Positions 47,106 to 59,567 are shown, counted from the first letter of the stretch. The stretch: 64,000 bases of DNA from Raffaelea ambrosiae (GCA_002778195.1 PCDI01000014.1:1-64000); one strand, 5' to 3'. Translations and numbers: made by a program. Notes: generated by a model not told the origin, from the sequence alone.

Positions 47106-47696
47106 CTACTTAGTGTGGCGGATATCCACGTTCCCTCGGCACCCTTGTCTAGCAGAACGGTGTCCACTACAGCAACGGCAACAAAGCGCTACGGCACGTT
47201 GGCATTCCCAGCGTGGCCGGTCCCCGATAAAAAGATGCCAGAGGGCTTGTCATTTTCCGAGCGGGCGTACGAAGACGGAACACTGCTGCGGTAGGCGCAT
47301 GCGTACGAGCACAAGACGCGGCACCGACTGGCACCGCTGGGGCACACGCCAGCGCTGCCATCGGATACAATTGACTTGGCGTTTGCGAGACCACTGGTCA
47401 GTCTAGCCCGCCACACCGTGCTGTCAGTGGACAAGTGCGACGTAAATATCGTAGGAGAAATGGTGCAGATCACGGTGGGCGGCACCGTCAAGCCCGACAC
47501 TACCAAGAAAGCAGACGCAACTCCGACCTTGGAAATACCAGTATCGGGACAGGTGGTTCGCCCGACGCCGGAGACAGCGGGTTTGTCAGCTTCCCACAAA
47601 TGCTCCCCGGCCACAAGTAGTCTTTACTGTTGCTTCCCCTCATTTCATGTCGTCTTTATCAGAGTGCGGAGAACATGTTGGGAACTAACTAGTTGA
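47106..47696 (+). pseudogene. Relic resembling an amidase C-terminus, with in-frame TAG
   Basis: An open frame from about 47106 encodes KRYGTLAFPAWPVPDKKMPEGLSFSERAYEDGTLL, then a TAG at 47292-47294, then AHAYEHKTRHRLAPLGHTPALPSDTI and a further 100 codons. The pattern G-L-S-F-S-x-R-A-x-x-E-x-x-L-L-x-x-A-x-A-Y-E-x-x-T resembles the C-terminal end of fungal amidase-signature enzymes. The catalytic amidase core is absent and no start is visible. A single C-to-T change at a Gln codon would create the TAG. The extension beyond about 47400 is not recognised. Confidence 0.4.
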
Positions 47697-48040
47697 GACT
47701 GGGGTAGCGCAATACCCCATTTTCAACTGTGTGAGCGCTCCGTCACCGGTAGATGGCCGAGGGAATGGAACGGATAAGTATACTAAAGAAGCCATGGTCT
47801 ATCCCAAGTTGCTGCCTAATGACCGAGGTACGAAACATAGAACGCGGAGAAGGGCAAGAAGGGCGCGGAACCACACTTACAAAAACGTAAGGACCTCTTC
47901 ACAGTCGACGCAGAAAGCACACATTAGTTTCGAGATAGGACCCCGAGTTTGCAGTCGTAACAGAACTGATACCAATTGTTCAAAATGATGTTTTCTGGCG
48001 CTGAACTAGGTCCAGGTGCGTAAAACCCTCTCAATGAACC
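47697..48040. other. Intergenic
   Basis: 344 bp between the amidase-like relic and the acyl-CoA ligase gene. No gene seen. Confidence 0.45.
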
Positions 48041-50055
48041 ATGGAAGACCACACGGCCAAGCCAGAATGGGTGTCCAGTGCACACGGCTAACCATCGACA
48101 GTCCCCGAGTCTACTTCGGTCTGGACGTGGCTGTTCGATCGCAAGAAAGACAAGATTCAGGGGGGCATTCGGCAAAGCCGACATGGGTTCCGCGACGGCA
48201 CAAGCGATCAGCGCATATCGTTCAGCGACCTCGAGGGCCTAGCAACAAGCTGCGCCGCAGCTCTTCGCACTCAGCACAACCTGCAACCTCACCAGACGGT
48301 CGCCATCGTGGCGCAAAACTCTGTTGCCTATACGGTGGCTGTCTTTGCGGCCGCTCGAATCGGTGCCGTGGCAGCCGTGCTGCCCTCTATGGCTCTCTCT
48401 CAGGACATCGCCTACTATCTGGAGTCTTCCAGCGCAAAGATCGTCTTCTACGACCACTCTACTGCTGAAGAGCTTTCCAGAGCTTGGAACGGCCGTGAAC
48501 CACCACCATACACCGCAATTTCTCTTGATGAAACGAAGAACGGCGAAAACGAAAGCCATATCTGCATATGGGAACTTGCTCGCGGCGGGCAGTCGCTACG
48601 CGACAAATCGCCAGACACGCCAGCTTGGGCGATACCTTCTGGCCAGTCGAACAAGAAAATTTGCGCATTCATGGCATTCAGTTCTGGAACTACTGGACGA
48701 CCGAAAGCTGTATGAACATTGTTATCCGGCATACATTGAAAAAAAAAGAAAAAATTGCTTCCATCTTAAGTATATGATCTAACTTTTTATGCCAACCAGG
48801 TAATGATATCGCATGCCAATATGATTGCACAATGCATGCAAATGCGCATGTTGATACCTGGGCAGCCCGGACCACTATTGGCTCTTTTGCCGTTCTATCA
48901 TAGTCTGTCTTCTGTCTATTTTTGTCTTTTTTTTACTCAGGATTTACGTCTTGACTGACACGTTTCAAAAGTTACTGGTCTCGTTCATCTCTTGCACCTC
49001 CCACTTTTACTGGACCAAGAAGTTATCATCATGGGCCAGTTCGATATGGCCAGTATGTTGGCTACGGTTGTCAAATATCGATGTGAGGAGCTTTGGCTAG
49101 TACCACGTAAGTTCGGAAACATCACAGTGAAATACAAGATTGGGGAAGGTTGACATACCATTGACAAAATTGTGAGGTAAAAAGCTCTGCTCATTCGCAT
49201 GGTAACGGAGGACATCGTGCAATCATTCGACCTGTCATTTGTCAAGCAGTTTAACACTGGTGCGGCCCCACTGTCCGCCCAAGTCGTGGAGAAATTAGCC
49301 GCTGCATTTCCCGCCGTCGCTCTCCGGCAAGCTTATGGCATGACGGAAAGTTGTAGCTGCTTAACCGTGACGCCTCCCGGGCTTGCCACATACGCCAATG
49401 CTGCCAAGGTAGGTAAGCTGGTGCCTGGTACTGATCTCAAGGTTATCGATGTGACCACAGGCAAGACGCTTGGCCCAGACCAGGAAGGCGAGGTAAGAAG
49501 AGGAGCTTTCACAAAAGATACCAACTTGTTATCTGGAACACTAACCCGTTCTATTAGCTGTGGTTCCGCGGTCCCCAAGTCACCATGGGATACCGCAACA
49601 ATGAAAACGAGACCCGCAAAACCTATGATAGCGACGGGTTTTTGCACACCGGCGACCTTGGTGCCATCCACGACGACGGGTTCGTCACGATCTACGACCG
49701 CCTTAAGGAGCTTATCAAGGTGCGCGGGCACGGTGTGGCGCCGGCGGAGTTGGAAGATGTTCTTCACGGACACCCTCATGTTGCTGACGTGGCCGTTATT
49801 GGCATACCACACCATTACTCTGGTGAAGTTCCCAAGGCCTATGTAGTGCCCAAAGCTGGTATACCCCCAAGCGCAGAGACGGCCAGGAAGTTGGAAGAGC
49901 ATGTGGAGGGTCTCAAAGCGAGGTACATGCGACTGGCTGGTGGCGTGGAGTTCATGACAGAGATCCCCAAGAGCGCGTCTGGGAAAATCCTGCGCAAGGT
50001 CTTGAGAGAACGACACAAGGATCAAACTAGCAGAGAAGCCAAGTCTAAACTGTAA
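48041..50055 (+). pseudogene. AMP-forming acyl-CoA ligase (4CL-like) with PTS1 and an early TAA
   Basis: Exons are 48041-48709, 48800-48902, 48972-49106, 49185-49492 and 49558-50055, all in frame (about 570 codons, normal for 4-coumarate:CoA-ligase-like proteins). The ANL motifs are intact: P-loop FSSGTTGRPKAV, FYHITGLVHLLHLPLLL, YGMTES, GFLHTGDLG, DRLKELIKVRGHGVAPAELE and PKSASGKILRK. The protein ends AKSKL, a peroxisomal PTS1 (SKL). The frame from the ATG at 48041 has a TAA at 48089-48091, codon 17. From about 48150 to 48200 the frame reads poorly while the +1 frame carries HSAKPTWV, suggesting a compensated indel pair around the G-run. Without another start this allele may be non-functional. 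A C-to-T change at Gln explains the TAA. The role is likely activation of an aryl or fatty acid in peroxisomes. Confidence 0.8.
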
Positions 50056-50178
50056 AGCGGTATCGTTCAAGTTCAAGTTACCATGATGTCAGTTTATACC
50101 AGTCGTAGAGCCTTCTATGGATCATAGGGTCTCCAGCACATATCGTTGGAAATAAACCGTTGGTATCTCACTACCAAA

Positions 50179-50970
50179 TTAAACCGTGATTGTGTGCACG
50201 TATTTGACTTTCCCATTCTCAACGCGAACTTCATGGCTGTCTGGCATATTCCCTAAGGAGTTGAAGGCGCACAACACGTCCACTGATCCCATCATCTCGT
50301 CGATCACATAACGACGCATCGCATTTGGCTGTGCGCTTCCTCCGTGAGGAAGAGAGCCACCGCACGGCTTTGTCAGACGGGAGCCCTCTACTCGTTCGCA
50401 TTGTGTGCCCCATGGGATGGTGTCGGCTGCGTTTTTGTCCGTCCACATGTCGAGATAAGCATCGCCGATTTTCTTGAGCAGATCACGCCCAGGTCGCTCA
50501 GTCTCGGGCAGCGGGTCCCAATTTTCAGCTCTGATGTACGAGAGAGTTTGTTTAGCATTGAAGAACAGCGACCCATTCGTCGCAGCAATGGTATCAATCG
50601 TCGTGATGACAGAGGAATCGTTTGTGTCGTGTCGTAGCTGTGTGGCCAGCACGTACTGTTTGGTGCCTCCGGTCGAGATCAACATCGTGTAGCTGGCACA
50701 GGCGACAGTGTCGGCTGTGGACCGGTTTATGTCTAGCATCAGTGGCTGGCTGAGTACGCCACTCTTTATGTCGACAAGCTTGTTGTTCTCCTGGTAAGTG
50801 AAGTTGGCTGAAGACAGTTTAAGGCCGCCGAAGTTGCCAATCTTTTGTGCCTCAATGTAGGTCTCTGCCGTGGCGAGGAGGCCATCTCGGGTGCAGTCAC
50901 CCAAGACAAACGGGAGCACGCCTGCACATATGGGGTACACGCCACCCCAGAAAACCAATCTTTTGAGCAT
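50179..50970 (-). CDS. Secreted DUF8021-family protein
   Basis: A single uninterrupted frame of 263 residues from the ATG at 50970. It has a hydrophobic signal-like start (MLKRLVFWGGVYPICAGVLPFVLG), then the family core: CTRDGLLATAETYIEAQK, NFTYQENNKLVDIKSGVL, DTVACASYTMLI, TIDTIAATNGSLFF, GDAYLDMWTDKNAADTIPWGTQCERVEGS, RRYVIDEMMGSVDVLC and PDSHEVRVENGKVKYVHTITV. DUF8021 proteins are common secreted fungal proteins of unknown function with an NTF2-like look and conserved cysteines, probably disulphide-bonded. It converges tail-to-tail on the acyl-CoA ligase with 123 bp between the stops. Confidence 0.9.
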   Translation of the reverse strand: MLKRLVFWGGVYPICAGVLPFVLGDCTRDGLLATAETYIEAQKIGNFGGLKLSSANFTYQENNKLVDIKSGVLSQPLMLDINRSTADTVACASYTMLISTGGTKQYVLATQLRHDTNDSSVITTIDTIAATNGSLFFNAKQTLSYIRAENWDPLPETERPGRDLLKKIGDAYLDMWTDKNAADTIPWGTQCERVEGSRLTKPCGGSLPHGGSAQPNAMRRYVIDEMMGSVDVLCAFNSLGNMPDSHEVRVENGKVKYVHTITV

Positions 50971-51290
50971 GTGGATGTTGGAACTATGACAAGATTAATC
51001 AGACTATCTTTCGTCCCTGTTCGATGTCGTGCAAACTTGGCAACGTTTTAAACTAACTCTAAAACATTCCACTTGACAGGAAGCAAGTTCTTTTGTAGTA
51101 TTATTTGCTGTACGGTAAAATGGGATAACAGATACTTTACCCGTTGGTGGCCGCATTTCGAATATGGTCTTCGTATTTATTAACTTGGGAGAAAACAGTA
51201 GAATATTACCATGTTATTCCTCGGCAATGACGGCTCGCGTATGTCCTGTCTGCAGAAATTGTACTGCCAGACTGGCTTCTCGTGCATTTC
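50971..51290. other. Intergenic
   Basis: 320 bp upstream of the DUF8021 gene and 3' of the decayed membrane-protein gene. Nothing recognised. Confidence 0.5.
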
Positions 51291-52324
51291 TTACTGAATC
51301 CTCCAAGGCCAACAGCCAATAAAGTTTGCCTTAGAACGCACCATAAAAAATGCAGCCATATATTCCCACTCCTGGTCCCTTTTGGTGCACTTTTTCATCT
51401 GTAAATCGCCATATGCATAGAACAAATCGGCTTTTGCCATTCCTCTCATGACTCTCAAACGGCTCTGCTTTGTCTCCTCCTCCAGGATATCCTTGTCGCT
51501 TTCGTCATCGAGTTGCCTGGCGATGGTCCGGCTGTTAGCTACATGATTCGTAGACACATCTTCTATGATGCAAATTTCGGGAAGTGACGATTTAATCGAA
51601 ACCTCTTTGATAAACAGCCTCACGAATTGCGGAGATGCCGCAACAATTGTCACTGCTGTTTCGCCAAAGAGATTTGCCGAAGTGACCGGCATCACTAGGA
51701 ATTTTCTCGCTCGTTACACAATTAAGAATACCTTACATGTAAAGTCCTTTGACATCTGGCTTCCAGAGATGAAAGTTGTCTTGACCACGGCAATGATTCC
51801 AGCACTTAAGCAAACATCAGCTTGAACTCTCTCTCAGGTGGGGCGGTTTCCTGCAAGGGCTATTTTCTTACACAAAATACATAGGCTCATGGCGATACTA
51901 CCGCCATTCTTTTCAGCTTCCTTCATCTGTCGACCCCAAATCAAGAAGGCCAGCAGCAGGGCCAGAGAAAAGCCCGCCGCAGCGAAATAAGCCGGGCAGG
52001 GGCACAACCTAAGTATTAGCTCGCCTCATTTCTCAAACGTGGCAAATTCCTAGAATCGACTCACCACCGGCAGCAATTCCAATATTGACTGGAATATGAG
52101 GATCCTAGCGAGTCCCAGGTGCATCAAGGTCCCAAGCCTTGTACACGGGTGTACATTGAACAAGGAGTGACAGTGCGAAACGCCACATAATAGCATTCAA
52201 TGCCATAAGAATAACTAAAAGCAAAACATTGCTGGCCAGCAAAGAGGTACATGCTTGACGACTATTCGTCCGGGGTTTTAACAACTCCTGCCGCACCGGG
52301 CCATAGTGCTTGGTCGAGACCAAC
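51291..52324 (-). pseudogene. Decayed PTH11-like rhodopsin-domain membrane protein
   Basis: Minus-strand fragments occur in the family order: VSTKHYGPVRQELL, then ASNVLLLVILMALNAIMW and FALSLLVQCTPVYKAWDLDAPGTR, a TAG at 52107-52105, then DPHIPVNIGIAAG in the same frame before a GTGAGT. Next comes a segment around 51995-51845 with AYFAAAGFSLALLLAFLIWGRQMKEAEKNGGSIAMSLCIL (family: ..LP-W-x-x-x-W-G-L-Q-M-x-x-x-E-K-x-G-V-x-x-A-M-S-x-G). Finally ETAVTIVAASPQFVRLFIKEV and a charged tail ending at 51291. The first third of the protein and several conserved residues are missing, so it is a relic. One TAG fits Gln-to-stop. Confidence 0.6.
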
Positions 52325-55300
52325 GCTCTGTAAAGGTGAGAACTTAGCCAGAAGTTAGAGAACTACCACAGTGACGCCCATAAATGACGACTATGTATCA
52401 ATCCTCCCGAGATAGAAGTGAAGTGGCTTAATTAAAGGCGTTGAGTGACCACAACTCCCGTTTGAGCGCTGCAGCATATGCGCTCTCTTTCTGTTATCGG
52501 CTGGTTGGAACTATAGGATGCACAACACGGACACGGGACCCAAAGAGCATCGTTGTTGCATTTGGCACGGTGCCCTGAGAGGTGATTTACCCAGACAGGT
52601 GATCCATTGGACGATCCCTTGCCGGGGAGGGGGATTGCGATCGTGGAAGCTTTGGTTCCTGATACAGGGTGCGCCGCTAGTGCTCCACTGTGGACCTGGG
52701 GTCGAGACAACCAAAGGGGATAGGATCTGTCGGAGGCACGATGACGTCTGAGTGCGACCGGTTGATACAGACAGAGAACCGCGCAGCACAATCCATTGGA
52801 TCAGGAAGGGGGGTAAGCTGTGATTCTTTGTCTTTCTTCCGTTGTTCGTGGCCGGCCACGCAAGGGCAGCTAGGCAGAGCTACACAATATGAGGCTGTCA
52901 CGTCAGCTACAGTTTTGACGTGGACTTGCCCTGTCGTCTCTGGACCTGCATAGACACAGTGTACCTGATCGGCAGGAAATGTGTCCGGCTCATTCGTGAC
53001 CAGGGTAGACTTTAGTAAGTCGCCAGTAGACCCGCCAAACCCGTCAGATGTGTTGACCCCTAACGAGCAACAAAGGGGATTTGCCTCCTTGAAGAAGAAC
53101 AAACCCAGCTGGCCGTCTGCCGGACACACAAAAAACGCCTTATGGATGGGATAAATCAAAGAGTCGTCTGAAGAGGCTGGAGTAAGCGAGGACGGCGTTG
53201 TGGCGCCGCGAAAAGGCTGTAAGAAAACAGCGACATTCCGGGTGTGTAATCTGTTTTATTTCCCCTTCGATTGTTTACTGGGCCGATTATGGCTGCTTAT
53301 GGATTAATATGTGGCATGATCACATAGCAAGAGGGGTACAAACGTTTGTCTGCCAGGCGACGTTGCCTTTGGCATGTATTAGTTACTCAATTGCCGCAAT
53401 GCGTGCTTTTTGTACGAGTAGCAACGTAAAATATGAGGCAGGTGTCCAGAAACAGCAGGGGCCGCCGAACTGCAGCAACAGCCCAGCCCAGCAGCAAGGC
53501 CCGAGTAGGTACAACCAGGCGTACCTGCCATCTCGGCAAGCTGTTCCTGGGGTGCCTGGGTGTGAGGATGGTGCCTGCCTGTCTTGTTCTGTTTGGCAAG
53601 TACGGGTGACACCACTCATATCCATACATAACCCACCCACACAGGCACCCGTCTGTTCCTAGTAATGCACACTCTTTTACTATTTCGCCCCGCAAGCGGT
53701 GAGCTGCCGCTTACTACTCGTACAAAGTAAGATACGGAGTGTTGTCTGCACACCACCCCGCCTTAGCCGGCTCAGCAACAATGTGCACGTGTCTCACACC
53801 GTCCCCACTGTTTCCAACCTCCCTGCTTTCGAAGCGCTAAAAAGCAACCTATCCACCGAAAACGGGAAGTAGTTTTTTGGCCTTTGTGTGCCCTGCCACT
53901 GGCTAGCAAGATACCCCGTGCGTGTTGGTATCTGAGTGCCAGCTGCAGGGTAGCAGCCAGCCAACCGACCGACCAAGCGATCGCAGAACTACCAATAATA
54001 CAACATGATGTTATTCTTTTTTTTTCTCCCACAACCAAAACAAACTTAAACTTACAGAATCATAAACGATGCTTGTGGCATGCCTCCCCGAGTCTACTTG
54101 CACTATCTTGCAGACCCGACTTTACTGGGTATCCAACAGACTGATGCTTTGCTCGATATACATTGTACTTGTACGTACTTTGCAGTACGTGCGCAGTTGG
54201 CCCAGGGGGGGGGTATTACCAACGGCCCATGTTGAGCCCTGCCATAGGTGGTAATACTATACATAGTAACTATGTGACACGCCTTGCAGAATACCAGCAG
54301 ATCTGAGAGCACTTCTGCTCATTCACACACAGCAATGCACTGTATCCACCAGTAGCCGCCTGTTCCTGCACAAACACAGACCTGCATCCATAGCGCGGTG
54401 TAGTGCAGCCTTGGCAGACAAGTTCTCTGTAGGCCAGTGGGTTGCATGGCGTATTTTGGAGTCTTCTTACTATGTGAGATACAGGCGTACTCGTAGATTC
54501 GGTGACTCGAGGTCGCCAGCTCTTGCCTTTGACCAGCCACTCGATCGAGTAGTTCCGTGCGTTTCTCTTGTCCCCTCCTGTCGTCCCGCCTCTCCTCCTC
54601 CCTTGCGTGCAAAAAGCCATTAACAAAAGGCCGGGGTCTTGGTGCCAGTCAGCAAGAGTCTCGGCCTTGTGCTGGGTCCATACTTCTGAAAAGGTGGCAC
54701 ACCACCCACACATCATCCCTACCGGGGCACATTTGTCTCGTCCTCTGATCCTTCGTTACCCACCGGGATACAGGCCGAGGCGATGACACCGCATTCAGGC
54801 GATCTGGCAGGCGTATTGGATTTCAAAGCCAGAAATAGCGGAAGACTGAAAGGACCTAGCACGCATACCTTGGTCCGTGCCTGCATCGTACAGGACACTC
54901 TGGTGTCTGCATGTGTGCATGTGATGCTGTCTGCTGGCAAGAACAGAAGACAAGCACGAGCAACCCCTGGTCATCCACGCACCCGCATGTAGGAATGATT
55001 TACTCGCACGATATCTTATGTACCCGCCTGGGGATTGGCAGAGTTTGCAATCGGACTTTTGTGCAAACTCTGTGTGCTTTGTCTTCACCGAGACAGTCCA
55101 GTGGCTGGAATGGAATCGAGCACGGAGCAGAGATGGAAGTCTAAATACACTGCGTAAAAACTACCGGAAAAGACTTGACAACCAAATTGAAGGGGCAAAA
55201 GAACGAATAAAGAACCTGCCACCCACATTCCAGAAATCAAGTAGAAGGAAGAACCCTCTCCCCCAACTACTTGTACAGCTATGAACAAACAGACTGCGAA

Positions 55301-55713
55301 ACAAAAGAGACTTGGCCGACAGAAGCAGGGGAAGCGAGAAAAAGTGCCCTGTTTTACCCTAGATCGTGCTAATGCTGCCTTAGCGGCATCAGGAGCCCCG
55401 AAAGACGACAATCTCTCTCATCATCGTCACCTCATGCGCCCTGCCCCTCGCCCCTCGGGCAGCGCCACCCGTCCCAGCCAACCACCACAAATATGCATAT
55501 TGGACCCAAGGAACGGCACAAAGAAGGGAAAAAAATCCGGGCCTGTTTCTCGGACGGGCTTCAAAGGGAGTCGCCTCGGTGTGCTTACGTCTGCTGTGAG
55601 AAGGCGGCGACAGGATCAGTACAAAGACAAGCTCTACGAGTACAAGCTGTATCTTTCAAGCAGTAGGAGCAGACGTTGATAACATAACAGAAGAGAAAAC
55701 AGGGGCGGCAGGC

Positions 55714-55744
<31 letters not shown>

Positions 55745-57344
55745 AATCACGGATTCGGTGTCGTTTCTTTGCTTTTTTCCCCGTCGCTTCTCTTGTTTGG
55801 TTGATATTTTCTTGTCATATTCGACCCAGTTCTGTTTCTTTTCTTATTCTGGGTGGTTTTCTGACTGGCTGGGCTTCCCCTCCTGCCACCAAATGCTCGT
55901 GTCCAGTGGGGTGCCCGCAGTCCTGCTTTGGGTTTTGTGTTGAATCCTGTGCTGTGTTCTATGTATCCATGCATCCATCCCCCCTGCCTGCCCTTGCCTC
56001 CTCCCCTGGCTCTGGCAAGCCTCCGGGCCGACCGAGAACAGTCGCAATCCCCACCCCTCTTTCCCGGACCCATCGCTCCTGCCTTCTAGCGCAGGTACTC
56101 GCTCGTCCTCCCCCCCCAGCGCATATCTATCTGGGCGGCGAACCTTGCGCCTGCCGCCTGCCTTGCCTGCATTCCTCTCTTGCGGATTTTACTCCGGCAG
56201 TAACCACCCCCCGCCCTCCTTCCTTCTTCTGTCTCATCTCTCCGCCCGTGTTTCTCCTGTTCGCAGACATCACCATTTTCTCCTTGTTCTTTCGCTTCGT
56301 TCGTCGTTCGTCGTTCCTTGCTCGTCGCCTGTCCTCTCGACCCCCAAAGGCCAAACAGTCGTCGCCCAAGGTTGCCGCGAGCAGCAGCCTCCCTGCCCCT
56401 CCCCCCCTTCCACAACATGCCAGTCTAAATCGAAGCCGACCCGATTCCGCTCCAAATCAATCGCCCGAATAAACTCGAATGAGCTGCGGATGAAATATCG
56501 ATCGGATGCAAACCAGACTTTGAGCGAACCTCGAATGAACCTCGAATGAATATCGAATGAATATCGCTACACAGTTCAGCTATACACTTCCCCCTCTCGT
56601 TCCGGGCCCTAATCCCACACAGCCGTATCCGTCGTCACCGTCCTCCTGTTAATTAGTCTCAAACAACTCGCCTCCTGGGTTACTGCTGCTGGTCATCGCT
56701 GTCTTAGCCTGCCTTCATTTGTCCTCTTCTTTGTGCTTCTTCTGCGCCCGCACCCGCATCCGCATTCGCATCCACGCTTAGAGGGCGACCTGCCACAAAA
56801 ACTCGCTGCGTCAGCTGCGCGCTTGCCACCCTTCGGCCACTGTCTCGCTCCCAGCTGGCGAGACTAAATTGTGCCAAAGCCTTCTTATCTGGTTCGTTTT
56901 CTGGCCTTTCCCCTTCACTCCTTTCTGGCACTTTTTTGGGGGGCCTTCTCCCCCCTTCCCTCTCCTGCTGCCACTCAGCCTTGCTCCAGTTGCACGCCGA
57001 ATCCCCCCCCCCCCCCTCCCCGGCAATTTTCCCTGCCCCTTGGCAAACCTAAACAGGAGCGCCTCCCCTTTCGTCTGTTTCCCCTCCTCGCCTAGCCCTA
57101 GCCAGCCTCTATCATCATCCTCCATCGTACGCCTACCTGGCCGTCTTTATCTAACGCTCCGGTGGTGTCGCCGCTCTAGTATGGTAACTTCGCCTCGACC
57201 TGCCCACTCGACCAAGCAGCACACTTCTGCGGCGACGGCCGTCATCGCGAGGCCTCCGCGTCTTCATATATTCTGGACCCCATTCTTGTCCCGCAGCGCA
57301 CCTCCCCGCAACCGCTGCGACCGTTGAGGACACCCCTGGACAAC
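52325..57344. other. Long non-coding region upstream of the C2H2 regulator
   Basis: 5 kb without a gene I can defend. It contains a 20-base C homopolymer followed by 12 A (55715-55746) and a strongly CT-rich stretch at about 55900-57340 that probably includes the promoter and a long 5' leader of the C2H2 gene. A basic 132-codon frame at 55281-55679 and minus-strand frames at 52432-53159 have no recognisable features. Confidence 0.5.
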
Positions 57345-59533
57345 ATGGATGACGCAAAAACCCCCACAAACGAGACCTTCGCCCGGTCTGCCCTGGCTCT
57401 GGCCTCGCAGAAGCCACTTCCGAATCCATCATTCCCCACCGACACCCTGCACACACCGGACATTGCGAGTGACGGGCCTGCGCACGCCCAACGAATGAAC
57501 TCGGAGCACGGCCGAAACCCCAGGGCCGCTGATGATGTCAAGATGGACCACTCTGACGGCGAGGCTCTGCAAGTCGACGATGCCAACGCCGTGTCCGACG
57601 ATGAGAGCATCAATGCCGACGGCTCACGACCTAGTAAGAAGAAGAAGTCACAGCGCTTTTACTGCACTGACTACCCGCCCTGCAATTTGAGCTTCACTCG
57701 CAGCGAGCATTTGGCCCGTCACATACGGTAAGTTCAGTTCTTCGGCTTTCGTAGCAGTGTTGGGAATTCGAGTCGGACAAACCGAACACACCTTTACCTG
57801 GACAACCTCGCCTATTTGACCTCCGCTAACTGACCCAGAAAACACACTGGCGAACGCCCTTTTCAGTGCCATTGCTCCCGACGATTCTCCCGCCTCGACA
57901 ACCTCCGACAGCATGCCCAAACCGTCCACGTCAACGAAGATATCCCCATTGACTCGCTTGCTGCTACCGGGACTCGCTTCCAAAGACAAATTCGCACAGA
58001 CCGTGTTCGTGCTACTGCGGGCGGCCGCGCCCGGTCCTCCACCGCCGGAAGCATCGGCACACCCATGCGCGGCCACTCCAAGTCACTGTCAACCTCCAGC
58101 ATCGCCAGTGTCAGCTCTGTCGGTTCCGCGGTGTACCCGGTCACCCACGACGACATCCGCCGCCGCCCGCCACCACTGGTCATGGCCGATCCCCGCTCGA
58201 GACTGCCAGTCGAGGGTCAATACCGTGCCAGTGGTCCCGAAGGTGGTCACTACAGGCCGCTGTCACCGACTGATTTCAGCACGCCTACCTCAGCCACGTT
58301 TTCCAACGGCCAAAGCAGTCCGCGCTGGGGCTCTGCCATCGTGTCACCATCGCCCTCCCATAGCCGTGCCCAGAGCATGTACTCGACTGGTTCGCGTACG
58401 CCTGGTCGTCGACTGAGCGTGCCGTCATCTAACGGCAACCCGTTTCAATCGCCACCAAATACAAACGTAGCTCGTCCACTCTTCGGTACGACCTCTGTTA
58501 ACGCTTCCAACAGTGGCTTCTTCAACTCGCAGCAGCAGAGCACTGCCGGTGGCCTTGCCTCGCCGACGACGTCCACGGCATCAAGCTGGTCCCGACGCGA
58601 TTCTGTTTCCAATCCTACTGATGACGCCTGGAGACGTCGGACTTGGCATCCTGATACTCGCGGATTCAACAACGCTAGCAACGCTAGCAATGGCGGCGTT
58701 GTGATCCCGGTCAACGCTGCTACCCACTCCAGCAACGGAAGCCCGTCTGCCGCCGCCCGGCTCAACCACGCCATGGTTTCGTCGCAGTACCAGACTTCGC
58801 CGGTTGCTTCTCTGCCCATTGCTGATCCGTCAACCCAGCAAACAAACCTCCGCCTGCCAGGGATCGAGTCGTTCGACCCAATCCCCCACCGCCGCCCTGC
58901 CTCCCCCCCCCACAGAGTCCCGACCCCCATGGCTATTGATTCCGAGCCTGCGCCTTCCCATCGCCATATGGATTCCCCCCCCGACGATCGACACTTGTCG
59001 AATAGCCAGTGGGACCATCCTCTCCAGCGGGGCCTGAATAGACTCGAAATTGCCTCCAGCACGCCGCCTCGAGATAGCGCTGATGCATGGGCAAGCGAGA
59101 CTAGCCACGTTGTGACGACCCAGGCAGACAAGAATATCAACAACCGTCCTCCGCCACCTGCTTCCTCTCGGCAGACGAGTGTTCGCTTCGAAGCCGGTGC
59201 ACGCACTGTGCATGGGCCCTATACTGGAGCAGGTTCTGGAGGTCCAGCTCCTGGGCCCTTTGCCCGTGGACACCATCATACCGTCTCTGCCCCTGCATTC
59301 AATTCCAACACACCACGTCAGCTGAAACGTCAGGGTTGGTACAATGGCCCAGTCACCGTTATCCCTGACCCAAGCAATCCGCCGAGCGATTACCAGTCTG
59401 TCAACAACCGCAACCCTGGCGCACGCGTTGACCGTATGGTTCATCCGAACCTCGCTAATGGTTTCTCGGGCTTCCCTACCCGCGTGCCACAAACTGTGCC
59501 GGAGCACCAACAAACACAGCCGCAGCCACAGCC

Positions 59534-59567
<34 letters not shown>

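Noticed and set aside
38792..52107. Reassignment of TAG/TAA to glutamine (alternative nuclear code), suggested by many in-frame stops at possible Gln sites
   Set aside because: Intact genes in the same window end properly at TAG or TAA (ICL-like at TAG, GATase-like and permease at TAA), and stops occur only in the 38-52 kb stretch, so mutation explains the pattern better.
52432..53159. Minus-strand frame of about 160 codons with several Cys
   Set aside because: It has no ATG near its start, no recognised family, and a competing overlapping frame on the same strand. Kept only as non-coding.
55281..55679. 132-codon basic frame as a gene
   Set aside because: Composition is Arg/Lys/Ser low-complexity, there is no family match, and it lies in the presumed upstream region of the C2H2 gene.
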